64,000 nt of DNA from Enterococcus crotali (GTDB taxonomy: Bacteria; Bacillota; Bacilli; Lactobacillales; Enterococcaceae): the NCBI RefSeq assembly GCF_000633635.1, contig NZ_AYPQ01000001.1:530820-594819 (forward strand), given 5' to 3'. The position numbers and the translations under genes are program-made. This document shows positions 9,868 to 20,312 of the stretch, in pieces. The notes beneath the pieces were generated by a model. It searched no databases and was not told the origin of the DNA. It saw nothing but the letters and a program-made list of their open reading frames with translations. Every line of letters starts with the position of its first letter. Position 1 is the stretch's first letter.

Positions 9868-11336
9868 ATGAATTTTATGAAGCGTGCGTTGTGCAGTGTG
9901 ACTAGAAAAAAAGGGAAATCACTCATTTTATTTGCAGTGATATTTGTATTGGGAAATGTTATTGCTGGGTCAATTGCAATCCAACAGTCTACCCAAAATG
10001 TTGAAAAAAGTGTCAAAAAACAACTGGGTGGTTTGGCTACGATTCAATTGGATTATGAAAATAACCAAGAAGAATTTGCTAAAGAAGATTTAAAAATCGA
10101 ACCACTTAAGGTTGATTTGATGAAAAAATAGGGCAGTCTTCCTATGTAAAATATTATGATTATAATGCTGGAACGATGGTGCAAACAAAAGATCTAAAAA
10201 GCGCTACATTAGATTCAGATCAATCTGGTGCAATGATGGAAGGACTTAGCTTGAAAGGGTCAAACTATCATAAAATTTTAGATGTTGAAGAAAACAGAAT
10301 AAAAATTGTTGAAGGAAAAGTTTTCACTCAAGAAGACATCGATAATGGAAAAAATGTTGGGCTGATTTCTTCAAAAGTTGCAGAAGAAAATGGATTATCT
10401 GTTGGCGACCAAATGGTTATGGATAGTCGTGGCTATGACTACAGTGATGAAGGTGGTCAAAAAGAAATATTTAAAATAGATATACCAATCCAAATCATCG
10501 GGATTTTTGAACCAACGACTGTCGAGATGAAAGATAAAGAAGAGAAAAAAGAGAAAAAAGAGCAAGATATGAATCAGCAATACATGTCATTGCAGCAGAT
10601 TAATACAGTTTATGTACCGAACAAAACAGTCTTGGAGATCAATAAAGACTATTTAGAGAAATTAAAAAAGGTTGACCCAGAAAGTCCGTTTATATCAGAT
10701 GATGATGAGGGAGAATATTACACACCTGTTTACGTACTAAATAATCCAGATGATGTAGAGGCCTTTAAGCAAGAGACACAACCACTTTTACCAAAATTAT
10801 ATACAGTAAATGCCTCAACGGATCAATACGAGCAAATTGGCGGCAGTATGAAAAAAATGTCTCAAATTTCAGGCTATGTTGTTTTGATTGCAGTCATTGC
10901 AACGTTGCTGATTATTTCATTAGTCGTATTATTATTTATGCGTGATCGTAAACACGAGCTAGGCATCTATCTATCTTTAGGTGATAAGCGTAGCCACGTT
11001 ATGGGACAAATTATTATAGAAATGCTGATCATCAGTGGAATTGCTTTGATTCTTTCATTGATCACAGGGAATTTCTTAGGGAAAATGGTCTCAGAATCTT
11101 TATTGAATAGTGATATTTTAAGTAGTACGAATGATCAAATGAATATGTTTATAGGCCTTGATGGGTTAGGTTCGACTGAACTTACAACTGACGATATTAT
11201 GAATGCTTACGAAGTGAAATTTTCATTAGGATATATCATCACGTATTTAGTTGTTGGATTAGGTACGGTATTATTGGCAGCAATTTTACCATTGTTGTAT
11301 ATTGTTCGCTTAAATCCAAAGAAAATCATGATGTAG
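9868..11336 (+). pseudogene. ABC transporter permease (MacB_PCD/FtsX type), frameshifted
   Basis: The first frame (9868-10131) holds the N-terminal membrane segment (KGKSLILFAVIFVLGNVIAGS) and the start of the extracytoplasmic domain; the second (from about 10131 to 11336) holds the rest and three C-terminal helices of an FtsX domain (LIAVIATLLIISLVVLLFM and others). At 10123-10128 there are six A's; a seventh would join LMKK to IGQSSYVKYYDYNAG without a break. MacB-type permeases drive mechanotransmission or export rather than classic import. The ATPase gene follows 12 bases later. No BceS-like sensor kinase is adjacent. It has an AAAGGGAGA ribosome site. Confidence 0.85.
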
Positions 11337-11348
11337 GGGGGATGGAAA

Positions 11349-12023
11349 ATGGCGATTCTAGAAACAAAAAATCTTAGTTATTTTTATCAAGATGGCGATC
11401 AGCGTCGGTTCATTTTAAAAGATACCAATGTTTCATTTGAGCAAGGGAAATTTTATAGTATTTTAGGACAATCAGGTTCTGGAAAAACAACATTTCTTTC
11501 ATTGATCAGTGCATTAGACACGCCTAAGGAAGGGCAAGTGTTATTAAATGGAAAAGATATTAAATCAATCGGCTATGAAAAATATCGTCGTGATGCTATT
11601 AGTATTATTTTTCAGAGTTATAATTTAGTCCCTTACCTAACAGCTGTGGAAAATGTCTTGGTGGCCATGTCGATTACGGACAATGAATTGCCGCCGAATC
11701 AGAAAGAAGTCGCGTATAATCTTTTGGATTATATTGGTATCACAAGTGAAAAAGCAGATCGATTAGTGAATCAGCTTTCTGGTGGTGAGCAGCAGCGTGT
11801 TGCGATTGCTAGAGCCTTAGCTACGAATGTAGATATCATTTTAGCAGATGAACCAACGGGGAATTTAGATGAAGGAATGGAACAGGAGATTGTAGATATT
11901 TTTCAAAATCTTGCTAAAGTTCATAATAAGTGTGTGATTGTCGTGACGCACTCGAATGACATTGCAGATCAATCTGACGAGACCTATTACCTGAAAAAAG
12001 GTGTGTTAAACAAATATGAGTGA
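11349..12023 (+). CDS. ABC transporter ATP-binding protein (LolD/MacB class)
   Basis: 224 residues. Walker A is LGQSGSGKTT (about 38-47), the signature motif LSGGEQQRVAIARAL lies near 137-151 and Walker B with DEPTGNLD near 160-170, with the H-loop in VVTHS. This is the class that pairs with FtsX-domain permeases, here the gene just upstream. The 3' end overlaps the PASTA gene by eight bases, which points to translational coupling. The substrate is unknown. Confidence 0.92.
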   Translation: MAILETKNLSYFYQDGDQRRFILKDTNVSFEQGKFYSILGQSGSGKTTFLSLISALDTPKEGQVLLNGKDIKSIGYEKYRRDAISIIFQSYNLVPYLTAVENVLVAMSITDNELPPNQKEVAYNLLDYIGITSEKADRLVNQLSGGEQQRVAIARALATNVDIILADEPTGNLDEGMEQEIVDIFQNLAKVHNKCVIVVTHSNDIADQSDETYYLKKGVLNKYE

Positions 12024-13599
12024 TTTTTTATCAAATTTCAGCGGAGAAAATTATAATAAAACCCGCCAGAAAAAAAACGAATTAAAAGATAAAGCGATAG
12101 AGCAGGAACAAAAAAAGAAAACAAGGTCAGAAAAAGCACCAATAGATAAGAATGAAGTGATTGAAGAACCAAAGGAAATCAGTTCAGAGGTTTTAGTTGG
12201 ACCGCAAAATAATCCAGAAAATGCCCAAAAAAACACGACTCAAAATGAAGCGAATCTTGAGACTGCTGTTAAAGCAGAGCATCCCGAAGAAATGATCTAT
12301 ACGAAAAAACGAACAAAAAAGAAAAAGTACGAACCTAAAAAAGAATCAGCCAAACCTTCGGCGCCAGTAGCAGTAGAGCGATCCAGAAATCCAGAAGAAG
12401 TGATTGAAACTGATCCAACATATAGAAATAAGAAAATCAGAAAATATATCTATATCGGCTTAGGCAGTTTGATAGTTGTGTCCTTGTTGTATTTTGGGTA
12501 TTATCAAATGACTCATGTACAAGTACCCGATTTTGAAGGAAAGGAATTATCTGAAGTTCGTGAGTGGACTGCTGAAAATGGGGTGAAACTTCAAGTAGAG
12601 CAAAAATATGATTTTGATAAAGAAGCCAACTTGATCATTCATCAGACGGTTAAAAACAAAAAGATCCAGAAAGGTAAGGAGTTAACGGTAGATGCTAGTT
12701 TAGGAGCAGATCCGGAAGAAGCGGTGGCTCTACCTGACTTTAAACCGATGAAACTCAAAGATGCCAAAAGCTGGATCAGTGAACACAAGGCAGACAATCT
12801 AGCAATCATCGAAGAATATAGTGATAAGGTACCAGCAGGAGACTATCTGAAATTTGAAATAACGAATAAAGACGTCAAACTTGAAGCGTATAAACGCAAA
12901 GACAAGGCTAAACTGTATTTTTCTAAAGGAAAAGAAGTTTTTGAAAAGGACATTTCAATGCCTGATTTTGATGGTAAAACCAAAGAAGAAGCAACAGAAT
13001 GGGCTAAGAAAAATGATATTACATTAAAGGTTGATGAAGCAGATTCGGATACTGTCGAAAATGGCAAAGTAATTTCCCAAAGCATTGGAAAAGACACGAA
13101 AGTTGCTAAAAAAGATACCATGTCAATTACTGTTTCGACAGGCAAAGCATTAGTAGTGCCAGATTTTTCACAATTTACTGCAGAAGAAGCTGAATCAAAA
13201 GCAAATGGTTTACAAGTCCAAGTGAAACAACTATTTAACGATGAAGTCCCATACGGTAGATTTATCAGTCAATCTGTGGAAATCGGTAAAAAGTTTACTG
13301 AAAAAGATGTGAAACCAGTGATCCAAGTGGTTTATTCATTCGGAAAGCCGTATATGAAAGATTTACGTGATAATACGTTAGAAGGTGATCTTCAAAAGAT
13401 TTTTTATGAAGAATATCAATCAAAAGGTGCTAATATCACCTATCAAGTTTATTATGTGGATTCTACTGTGACAAAAGGAACAGTCGTTAAGATGAGTAAC
13501 TATAATGAATTTATCCCGATCAATTCGGTTATCCAAATTGGCGTAAGTAAGGGGAATTTGAAGCCCGAAGAAAATAAGCCTGCTGATAAAGTAGAATAA
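12016..13599 (+). CDS. Membrane-anchored PASTA-domain protein without a kinase domain
   Basis: 527 residues. Residues 1-142 are cytoplasmic, very hydrophilic and Lys/Glu-rich; one membrane helix lies at about 144-163 (YIYIGLGSLIVVSLLYFGYY). Outside are four clear PASTA-like repeats beginning VPDFEGKELSEV, LPDFKPMKLKDA, MPDFDGKTKEEA and VPDFSQFTAEEA, then a diverged fifth unit. PASTA domains bind muropeptides or beta-lactams in PrkC/IreK kinases and penicillin-binding proteins (family knowledge). No kinase, transpeptidase or other enzyme domain is present. It overlaps the ABC ATPase gene, so the transporter and this wall-sensing protein probably act together (inference). Confidence 0.85.
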   Translation: MSDFLSNFSGENYNKTRQKKNELKDKAIEQEQKKKTRSEKAPIDKNEVIEEPKEISSEVLVGPQNNPENAQKNTTQNEANLETAVKAEHPEEMIYTKKRTKKKKYEPKKESAKPSAPVAVERSRNPEEVIETDPTYRNKKIRKYIYIGLGSLIVVSLLYFGYYQMTHVQVPDFEGKELSEVREWTAENGVKLQVEQKYDFDKEANLIIHQTVKNKKIQKGKELTVDASLGADPEEAVALPDFKPMKLKDAKSWISEHKADNLAIIEEYSDKVPAGDYLKFEITNKDVKLEAYKRKDKAKLYFSKGKEVFEKDISMPDFDGKTKEEATEWAKKNDITLKVDEADSDTVENGKVISQSIGKDTKVAKKDTMSITVSTGKALVVPDFSQFTAEEAESKANGLQVQVKQLFNDEVPYGRFISQSVEIGKKFTEKDVKPVIQVVYSFGKPYMKDLRDNTLEGDLQKIFYEEYQSKGANITYQVYYVDSTVTKGTVVKMSNYNEFIPINSVIQIGVSKGNLKPEENKPADKVE

Positions 13600-13641
13600 T
13601 CAAATGACTAAGATGATTCAGAGTGGCACTTAAGTTTAGAA

Positions 13642-13683
13642 AGTGAGGCAAAACGCTGTTTACGTTTTGCTTCACTCTTTTTT
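13642..13683 (+). terminator. Terminator after the ABC-PASTA operon
   Basis: AGTGAGGCAAAACG (13642-13655) pairs with CGTTTTGCTTCACT (13663-13676) around a seven-base loop, followed by eight T's. Confidence 0.9.
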
Positions 13684-13818
13684 TGATTGTTATGGTTGAA
13701 AAATTGTTGAAGTGAGCGTTGGATTGACAAAAAAAGCTGAAAATTAAAGTAATTCCGCCATAAAATTATTAAATAATGTCGAAAGTTTTTCATTTGCATA
13801 GGCTTTTCTGAAAGATAT

Positions 13819-13827
13819 TGCTATAAT
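13819..13827 (+). promoter_or_regulatory. Extended -10 promoter of uppS
   Basis: TGCTATAAT is a perfect extended -10, about 35 bases before the uppS ATG. No good -35 lies at 17 bases. Confidence 0.6.
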
Positions 13828-13861
13828 AGTCTAGATAGATTTTTTGAATGGAGGGGAAAAT

Positions 13862-14665
13862 ATGTTACGTTTTTTTCCACAAAAGAATAAATACATACAA
13901 AAAGAGAGTTCATTTACCTTTGATAGCGAAGGCGCAATTCCTAAACATGTTGCGGTAATTATGGATGGTAACGGACGATGGGCGCAAAATCGTCGGCTGC
14001 CAAGAATTGCTGGACATAAAGAGGGAATGAATACAGTAAAGAAAATCACGAAACACGCTAGTAAATTAGGCATCAAAGTCCTAACCTTATATGCATTTTC
14101 TACTGAAAACTGGAAACGTCCAACCGATGAGGTCAGCTTTTTGATGCAACTGCCAGTTGATTTTTTTGATACATTTGTACCAGAGTTGATCAAAGAAAAT
14201 GTAAAGGTGCATGTGATGGGCTACAAGGAATATTTACCAGCTCACACCCAAGATGCAGTGGAAAGAGCCATTGAACAAACCAGAAATAATACTGGCATGG
14301 TGTTAAATTTTGCATTGAATTATGGGTCAAGAGCAGAGATTATCACAGCTGTCAAAGAAATTGCTGAAAAAGCGGCTAACAGTGAGCTTTCACCAGCAGA
14401 TATTACGGATGAAACGATTGCAGATCATTTGATGACAGGTTTTTTGGCTGAGGAGTTAAGAGACCCAGAATTATTGATTCGTACCAGTGGTGAAGAACGC
14501 ATCAGCAACTTTTTGTTATGGCAGATTGCGTATAGTGAATTGTTTTTTACGGATGCCTTATGGCCTGATTTTAATGATGAATTATTAGAACATGCTTTAG
14601 CGTCCTTTCAAAATAGGAATCGTCGTTTTGGCGGTTTAAAAGAAACTAAGGAGGAAGATAAATGA
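13862..14665 (+). CDS. uppS: Undecaprenyl (isoprenyl) diphosphate synthase
   Basis: 267 residues. It condenses isopentenyl diphosphate onto farnesyl diphosphate in cis to make the C55 carrier for wall polymers. Motifs seen: HVAVIMDGNGRWAQ with the catalytic Asp, GHKEG, TLYAFSTENWKRP, and RTSGEERISNFLLWQIAYSE. ATG 13862 follows GGAGGGG by six bases; the in-frame ATG at 13844 lies upstream of that ribosome site and is rejected. It overlaps cdsA by four bases (ATGA), starting the uppS-cdsA-dxr-rseP-proS-polC run. Confidence 0.97.
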   Translation: MLRFFPQKNKYIQKESSFTFDSEGAIPKHVAVIMDGNGRWAQNRRLPRIAGHKEGMNTVKKITKHASKLGIKVLTLYAFSTENWKRPTDEVSFLMQLPVDFFDTFVPELIKENVKVHVMGYKEYLPAHTQDAVERAIEQTRNNTGMVLNFALNYGSRAEIITAVKEIAEKAANSELSPADITDETIADHLMTGFLAEELRDPELLIRTSGEERISNFLLWQIAYSELFFTDALWPDFNDELLEHALASFQNRNRRFGGLKETKEEDK

Positions 14666-15462
14666 GACAGCGTGTTATTACAGCAGCCGTAGCCTTGGTT
14701 GTTTTTATACCGATTATTTGGTATGGCGGTTTTGTGATCGAGTTAGCAGCAGCGGTGCTAGCTGTAGTCGGGGTTTACGAACTATTTAGAATGAAGGGGC
14801 TAGAAATTGCCAGTTTTGAAGGTGTCCTTTCAGCATTAGGAGCAGTTTTTCTTGTTTTACCAAAAGATCGTTGGTTTTTCTTTTTACCAGAAAAAGCTGA
14901 TAATTTTATTTTATTTTATTTAACCGTGATGGTATTACTAGGTGGATTAGTTGCTTCTAAAAATATGTATACTATCTCTCAAGCAGGGTTCCCTGTTATT
15001 ACAAGTTTATATGTCGGTGTCGGTTTTCAAAACTTTGTAAGTGCTAGAGATGCTGGTTTTGTTGTACTGCTTTATGCATTATTTGTTGTTTGGGCAACCG
15101 ATATTGGTGCATATTTTGTTGGGAAACGATTTGGTAAAAGAAAATTATGGCCAGAAGTATCACCTAACAAAACAATCGAAGGTTCATTAGGCGGTATTCT
15201 TTGTGCAGTTGTTGTGGCACTCTTATTTTTATTATTGACGCCAAATAAAGAGTTATTCATATATAATTTACCGATCATGTTAGTGATCACTGTAATTTTT
15301 TCAATCGTAGGACAATTTGGTGATTTAGTGGAATCATCGATCAAACGACATTATGATGTAAAAGATTCCGGAACTATTTTGCCAGGACACGGCGGCATAT
15401 TAGATCGTTTTGACAGCTTACTTTTTGTTTTTCCAATCATGCATTTATTCGGACTATTTTAA
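14662..15462 (+). CDS. cdsA: Phosphatidate cytidylyltransferase (CDP-diglyceride synthase)
   Basis: 266 residues with about eight membrane helices. It makes CDP-diacylglycerol from CTP and phosphatidic acid. The family signature is at the C-terminus: SSIKRHYDVKDSGTILPGHG followed by GILDRFDSLL. The metal-binding Asp residues of VWATDIGAYFVGKRFGKRKL and SPNKTIEGSLGG are also visible. Start ATG overlaps the uppS stop, with the ribosome site AAGGAGG inside uppS. Confidence 0.97.
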   Translation: MRQRVITAAVALVVFIPIIWYGGFVIELAAAVLAVVGVYELFRMKGLEIASFEGVLSALGAVFLVLPKDRWFFFLPEKADNFILFYLTVMVLLGGLVASKNMYTISQAGFPVITSLYVGVGFQNFVSARDAGFVVLLYALFVVWATDIGAYFVGKRFGKRKLWPEVSPNKTIEGSLGGILCAVVVALLFLLLTPNKELFIYNLPIMLVITVIFSIVGQFGDLVESSIKRHYDVKDSGTILPGHGGILDRFDSLLFVFPIMHLFGLF

Positions 15463-15485
15463 TTTCTAAACAAGAAGGGAAGGTG

Positions 15486-15515
15486 AAAAACTCTGAATGT
15501 TCAGGGTTTTTCTTT
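15486..15515 (+). terminator. Terminator-like hairpin between the ribosome site and ATG of dxr
   Basis: AAAACTCTGAA (15486-15496) pairs with TTCAGGGTTTT (15499-15509), then a TTTTTCTTTTT tract. The only good Shine-Dalgarno (GGGAAGGTG, 15477-15485) lies before the hairpin and the family-type dxr ATG (15521) just after it. It could be an attenuator or partial terminator for dxr onwards. Confidence 0.55.
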
Positions 15516-15520
15516 TTAAT

Positions 15521-16681
15521 ATGAAAAAAATCGCATTATTAGGAGCTACAGGCTCGATTGGAACAAATACAGTGGATGTAGTCATGGCTTATCCTGAACT
15601 CTTTCAAATTGTTTCACTAACATTTCATTCAAACCTTGAAAAAGGAGTAGAACTGATTGAACAATTGAAACCACAGTTCGTTGGTGTTGGTTCTCAGGAA
15701 ATGAAAAGCGATTTGAGCAGTCGTTTTCCAGAAGTTGAGTTTGGTGTAGGTGAAAGAGGACTTGTAAAAGCCGCTACACTTGAAGCGGTTGATGTTGTAT
15801 TGACGGCCGTTACAGGAAGTGTGGGGCTAAACCCGACGATGGCAGCGATTGAGGCGGGAAAAGATATTGCTTTAGCAAATAAGGAAACGTTGGTCATGGC
15901 AGGTCAATGGATCATGGCAGCCGCTTTAAAGAATGGCGTAACTATATTGCCAGTCGACAGTGAACACTCAGCAATTTTTCAATGTTTACAAGGACAAAAA
16001 GCGGGCAATTTAAAAAATTTAGTGATTACAGCATCTGGTGGTAGTTTTAGAGATTGGACCCGTGAAGAGCTGGAATCTGTTACTTTAGAGCAAGCACTGA
16101 AACATCCAAATTGGTCAATGGGAAAAAAAATCACGATAGATTCTTCAACAATGATGAATAAAGGGTTAGAAGTTATTGAAGCCCATTGGTTATTTGGGAC
16201 AGACTATGATAAAATAAAAGTTGTTTTACATAAAGAAAGCATTGTTCATTCAATGATCGTTTTAAAAGACGGTGCGTATTTAGCACAATTAGGTCCAAGC
16301 GACATGCGAGAGCCAATTCAATATGCATTGACGTATCCCACTCGTTTACCAATCAAAAATGAAAAAAAATTTGATTTGACGCAAATCGGCCAATTAAATT
16401 TCGAACCGATGGATTTTGACCGTTTTCCAATGTTAGCCTTGGCTTTTAATGTCGGGAAAAAAGGCGGCGCCTATCCGACCGTGTATAATGCGGCAAATGA
16501 AATTGCGGCGAACTCATTTATTGAAGGGGAAATTTCGTATTTACAAATTGAACAGCTTGTTCAAAGAGCAGTGGATAACTACAATGAAACGACAGAAGTC
16601 ACATTATCAGATGTGATTGAAATCGATAAGCAAACAAGAACTATCGTAGAAAGATGGATAAAGGAAGAAGGTCAGTTATGA
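15521..16681 (+). CDS. dxr: 1-deoxy-D-xylulose 5-phosphate reductoisomerase
   Basis: 386 residues from ATG 15521. It converts DXP to MEP using NADPH, the committed step of the MEP isoprenoid pathway. Motifs: KIALLGATGSIGTNT (dinucleotide binding), LANKETLVMAG, DSEHSAIFQCLQG and SMGKKITIDSSTMMNKGLE with the metal and substrate residues. An alternative ATG at 15497 adds MFRVFLFN and has the better-spaced ribosome site, but it begins inside the hairpin at 15486-15509. The choice of start is therefore open. It overlaps rseP by four bases. Placed between cdsA and the Eep protease, as in other enterococci. Confidence 0.95.
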   Translation: MKKIALLGATGSIGTNTVDVVMAYPELFQIVSLTFHSNLEKGVELIEQLKPQFVGVGSQEMKSDLSSRFPEVEFGVGERGLVKAATLEAVDVVLTAVTGSVGLNPTMAAIEAGKDIALANKETLVMAGQWIMAAALKNGVTILPVDSEHSAIFQCLQGQKAGNLKNLVITASGGSFRDWTREELESVTLEQALKHPNWSMGKKITIDSSTMMNKGLEVIEAHWLFGTDYDKIKVVLHKESIVHSMIVLKDGAYLAQLGPSDMREPIQYALTYPTRLPIKNEKKFDLTQIGQLNFEPMDFDRFPMLALAFNVGKKGGAYPTVYNAANEIAANSFIEGEISYLQIEQLVQRAVDNYNETTEVTLSDVIEIDKQTRTIVERWIKEEGQL

Positions 16682-17946
16682 AAACAATCATTACATTTAT
16701 TATCGTCTTTGGGATTCTTGTCTTAGTACATGAATTTGGCCATTTTTTCTTCGCAAAGCGTTCAGGCATCTTAGTGCGTGAATTTGCGATTGGAATGGGA
16801 CCAAAGATTTTTGCTCATCAAGGAAAAGACGGGACGGCTTATACAATTCGGATTCTACCTATCGGTGGCTATGTACGTATGGCAGGACAAGGGGAAGAAG
16901 ACACTGAGTTGCCACCTGGCATGACGTTGTCTATTGAGCTAAATGAACAAGAAGAAGTCATAAAAATCAATACCAGTAAAAAAGTCCAGCTCACTAACAG
17001 TATTCCAATGGAAATGTTGGAAGCGGATCTTGAAAAAGAGTTATTTATAAAAGGCTATGTCAATGGTGATGAATCAGAAGAAATCATGTACAAAGTAAAT
17101 CATGATGCAACGATCATTGAACAAGACGGAACAGAAGTTAGAATTGCACCAATTGATGTCCAATTCCAATCCGCTAAGTTGTGGCAGCGGATGTTGACGA
17201 ATTTTGCTGGTCCGATGAATAACTTTATTCTGGCTTTTATACTGTTTACAGTATATGTCTTCATGCAAGGTGGAGTGACGTATACGAATACCAATTTGAT
17301 TGGCGAAGTCCAAGCGAATAGCCCAGCAGCCAAAGCTAACTTAAAAGCAGAGGATAAAATTTTGTCAATTGATGGAGAATCTGTTTCTGATTGGAACGAT
17401 GTTACAACGATCATTCAAGCTAGTCCAGGGAAAGAATTAAATTTACTGGTCGAATCAAATGGCAAAACGCGAGAGGTCGATATAACACCTAAAAGAGAGA
17501 AATCTGGGAAACAGGAAATCGGTTTGATTGGAATCGGTCCTCCTATGAAAACTGGATTATCAGACAAACTGCTGGGTGGCTTTCAAGCAACTATAGACAA
17601 TTCTATGCAGATTTTTAAAGCTCTTAAATCATTATTTACTGGATTTAGTTTAGACAAATTGGGTGGTCCGGTAATGATGTTCCAAATGTCTTCTGAGGCT
17701 TCAAAAGCAGGATTGAATACAGTGATTTGGTTGATGGCTATGTTGTCGGTCAATCTTGGTATTATCAACTTATTACCGATTCCAGCTTTAGATGGTGGTA
17801 AAATCGTGTTGAATATTTTTGAAGGACTTAGAGGAAAACCTTTAAGTCAAGAAAAAGAAGGCATACTAACACTTATTGGTTTTGGGTTTATCATGTTATT
17901 GATGGTGTTAGTGACATGGAATGATATTCAACGTTTTTTCTTTTAA
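16678..17946 (+). CDS. rseP: Site-2 zinc metalloprotease RseP/Eep
   Basis: 422 residues, the length of E. faecalis Eep. It is an intramembrane protease that trims anti-sigma factors and lipoprotein signal peptides, including those that yield sex pheromones (established for Eep). The zinc motif HEFGH is at residues 17-21 of the first helix, a PDZ domain lies around 205-285 (ANSPAAKANLKAEDKILSIDG), and the third zinc ligand is in the LPIPALDGGKIV segment near the C-terminus. Start is the ATG overlapping the dxr stop; an in-frame start at 16654 lies in dxr and is not needed. Confidence 0.96.
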   Translation: MKTIITFIIVFGILVLVHEFGHFFFAKRSGILVREFAIGMGPKIFAHQGKDGTAYTIRILPIGGYVRMAGQGEEDTELPPGMTLSIELNEQEEVIKINTSKKVQLTNSIPMEMLEADLEKELFIKGYVNGDESEEIMYKVNHDATIIEQDGTEVRIAPIDVQFQSAKLWQRMLTNFAGPMNNFILAFILFTVYVFMQGGVTYTNTNLIGEVQANSPAAKANLKAEDKILSIDGESVSDWNDVTTIIQASPGKELNLLVESNGKTREVDITPKREKSGKQEIGLIGIGPPMKTGLSDKLLGGFQATIDNSMQIFKALKSLFTGFSLDKLGGPVMMFQMSSEASKAGLNTVIWLMAMLSVNLGIINLLPIPALDGGKIVLNIFEGLRGKPLSQEKEGILTLIGFGFIMLLMVLVTWNDIQRFFF

Positions 17947-17979
17947 ATAACTAATTGGATTTTATGACGAATCACTTGA

Positions 17980-19731
<1,752 letters not shown>

Positions 19732-19741
19732 ATCTAAAATG

Positions 19742-19785
19742 TTTACGGAATCGATCCTTAATTTGATTCCGTAAATATTTTTTTA
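19742..19785 (+). terminator. Terminator after proS
   Basis: TTTACGGAATC (19742-19752) pairs with GATTCCGTAAA (19765-19775), then a T-rich run (ATTTTTTTT). Confidence 0.9.
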
Positions 19786-19787
19786 AG

Positions 19788-20050
19788 TTATCTAGCTGGA
19801 AAATACATTTGAATCAGAGTGCGGAAGTTTGGTTTACATTGTATTTCAGTAGGAAAAATAGTATACTTAACTGTGGCGAGGCACTTGGCAGAAATGTCTA
19901 AGGGCCTCTTTCTCATCAAGTTATCCAGCTAAGAGCTGGTGGGTTTAAATAGAGTAAGTTTTTAGGCAAATATTTTGAAAAAGAGTAAAAATAGGGGAGA
20001 ACATCGTTATCCTATTTTTACAGTCAAGGCAGAACGAGCCTGTTCCGCTT
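19788..20050 (+). repeat. Degenerate family A copies before polC
   Basis: The 581-base proS-polC gap has no gene. Two decayed units precede two full ones. The first begins TTATCTAGCTGG and includes a GAGGC...GCCTC hairpin with inner CTTGG/CTAAG. The second begins TTATCCAGCT, keeps a TAAAAATAGG/CCTATTTTTA stem (19986-20020) and ends with CAGTCAAGGCAGAACGAGCC and GTTCCGCTTTTA, matching full copies. Confidence 0.6.
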
Positions 20051-20170
20051 TTATCTATCTAGCTGCATGAGCTAGTTCTTCGGAAAAAAGATAAAAATTA
20101 AAAATGGCAAGAAACGCCACAGTTAATTTTTCCTATTTTTCAATCAGAACTAAACAAGCTCATTCCGCTT
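20051..20170 (+). repeat. Family A structured intergenic element, copy A3
   Basis: 120-base unit starting TTATCTATCTAGCTGCAT. Stems ATGAGCT/AGCTCAT, AAAAATTA/TTAATTTTT-type middle stem, and tip TGGC/GCCA. The conserved block TTCGGAAAAAAGATAAAA is present. Confidence 0.8.
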
Positions 20171-20292
20171 TTATCTATCTAGCTATACAGGCTAGCCTTT
20201 TGGAAAAAAGATAAAATATAAATGAGACAAAAAGCGTCTCAGTGATATTTTCCTATTTTTCAGTCAAGGCAGAACGAGCCTGTTCCGCTTTT
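20171..20292 (+). repeat. Family A structured intergenic element, copy A4
   Basis: Tandem to A3 and ends GTTCCGCTTTTAAAATA immediately before the polC ribosome site AAGGAGG. Stems ACAGGCT/AGCCTGT, AAAATAT/ATATTTT and tip GAGAC/GTCTC around AAAAAGC. Confidence 0.8.
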
Positions 20293-20312
20293 AAAATAAG
20301 GAGGTTCATTTA

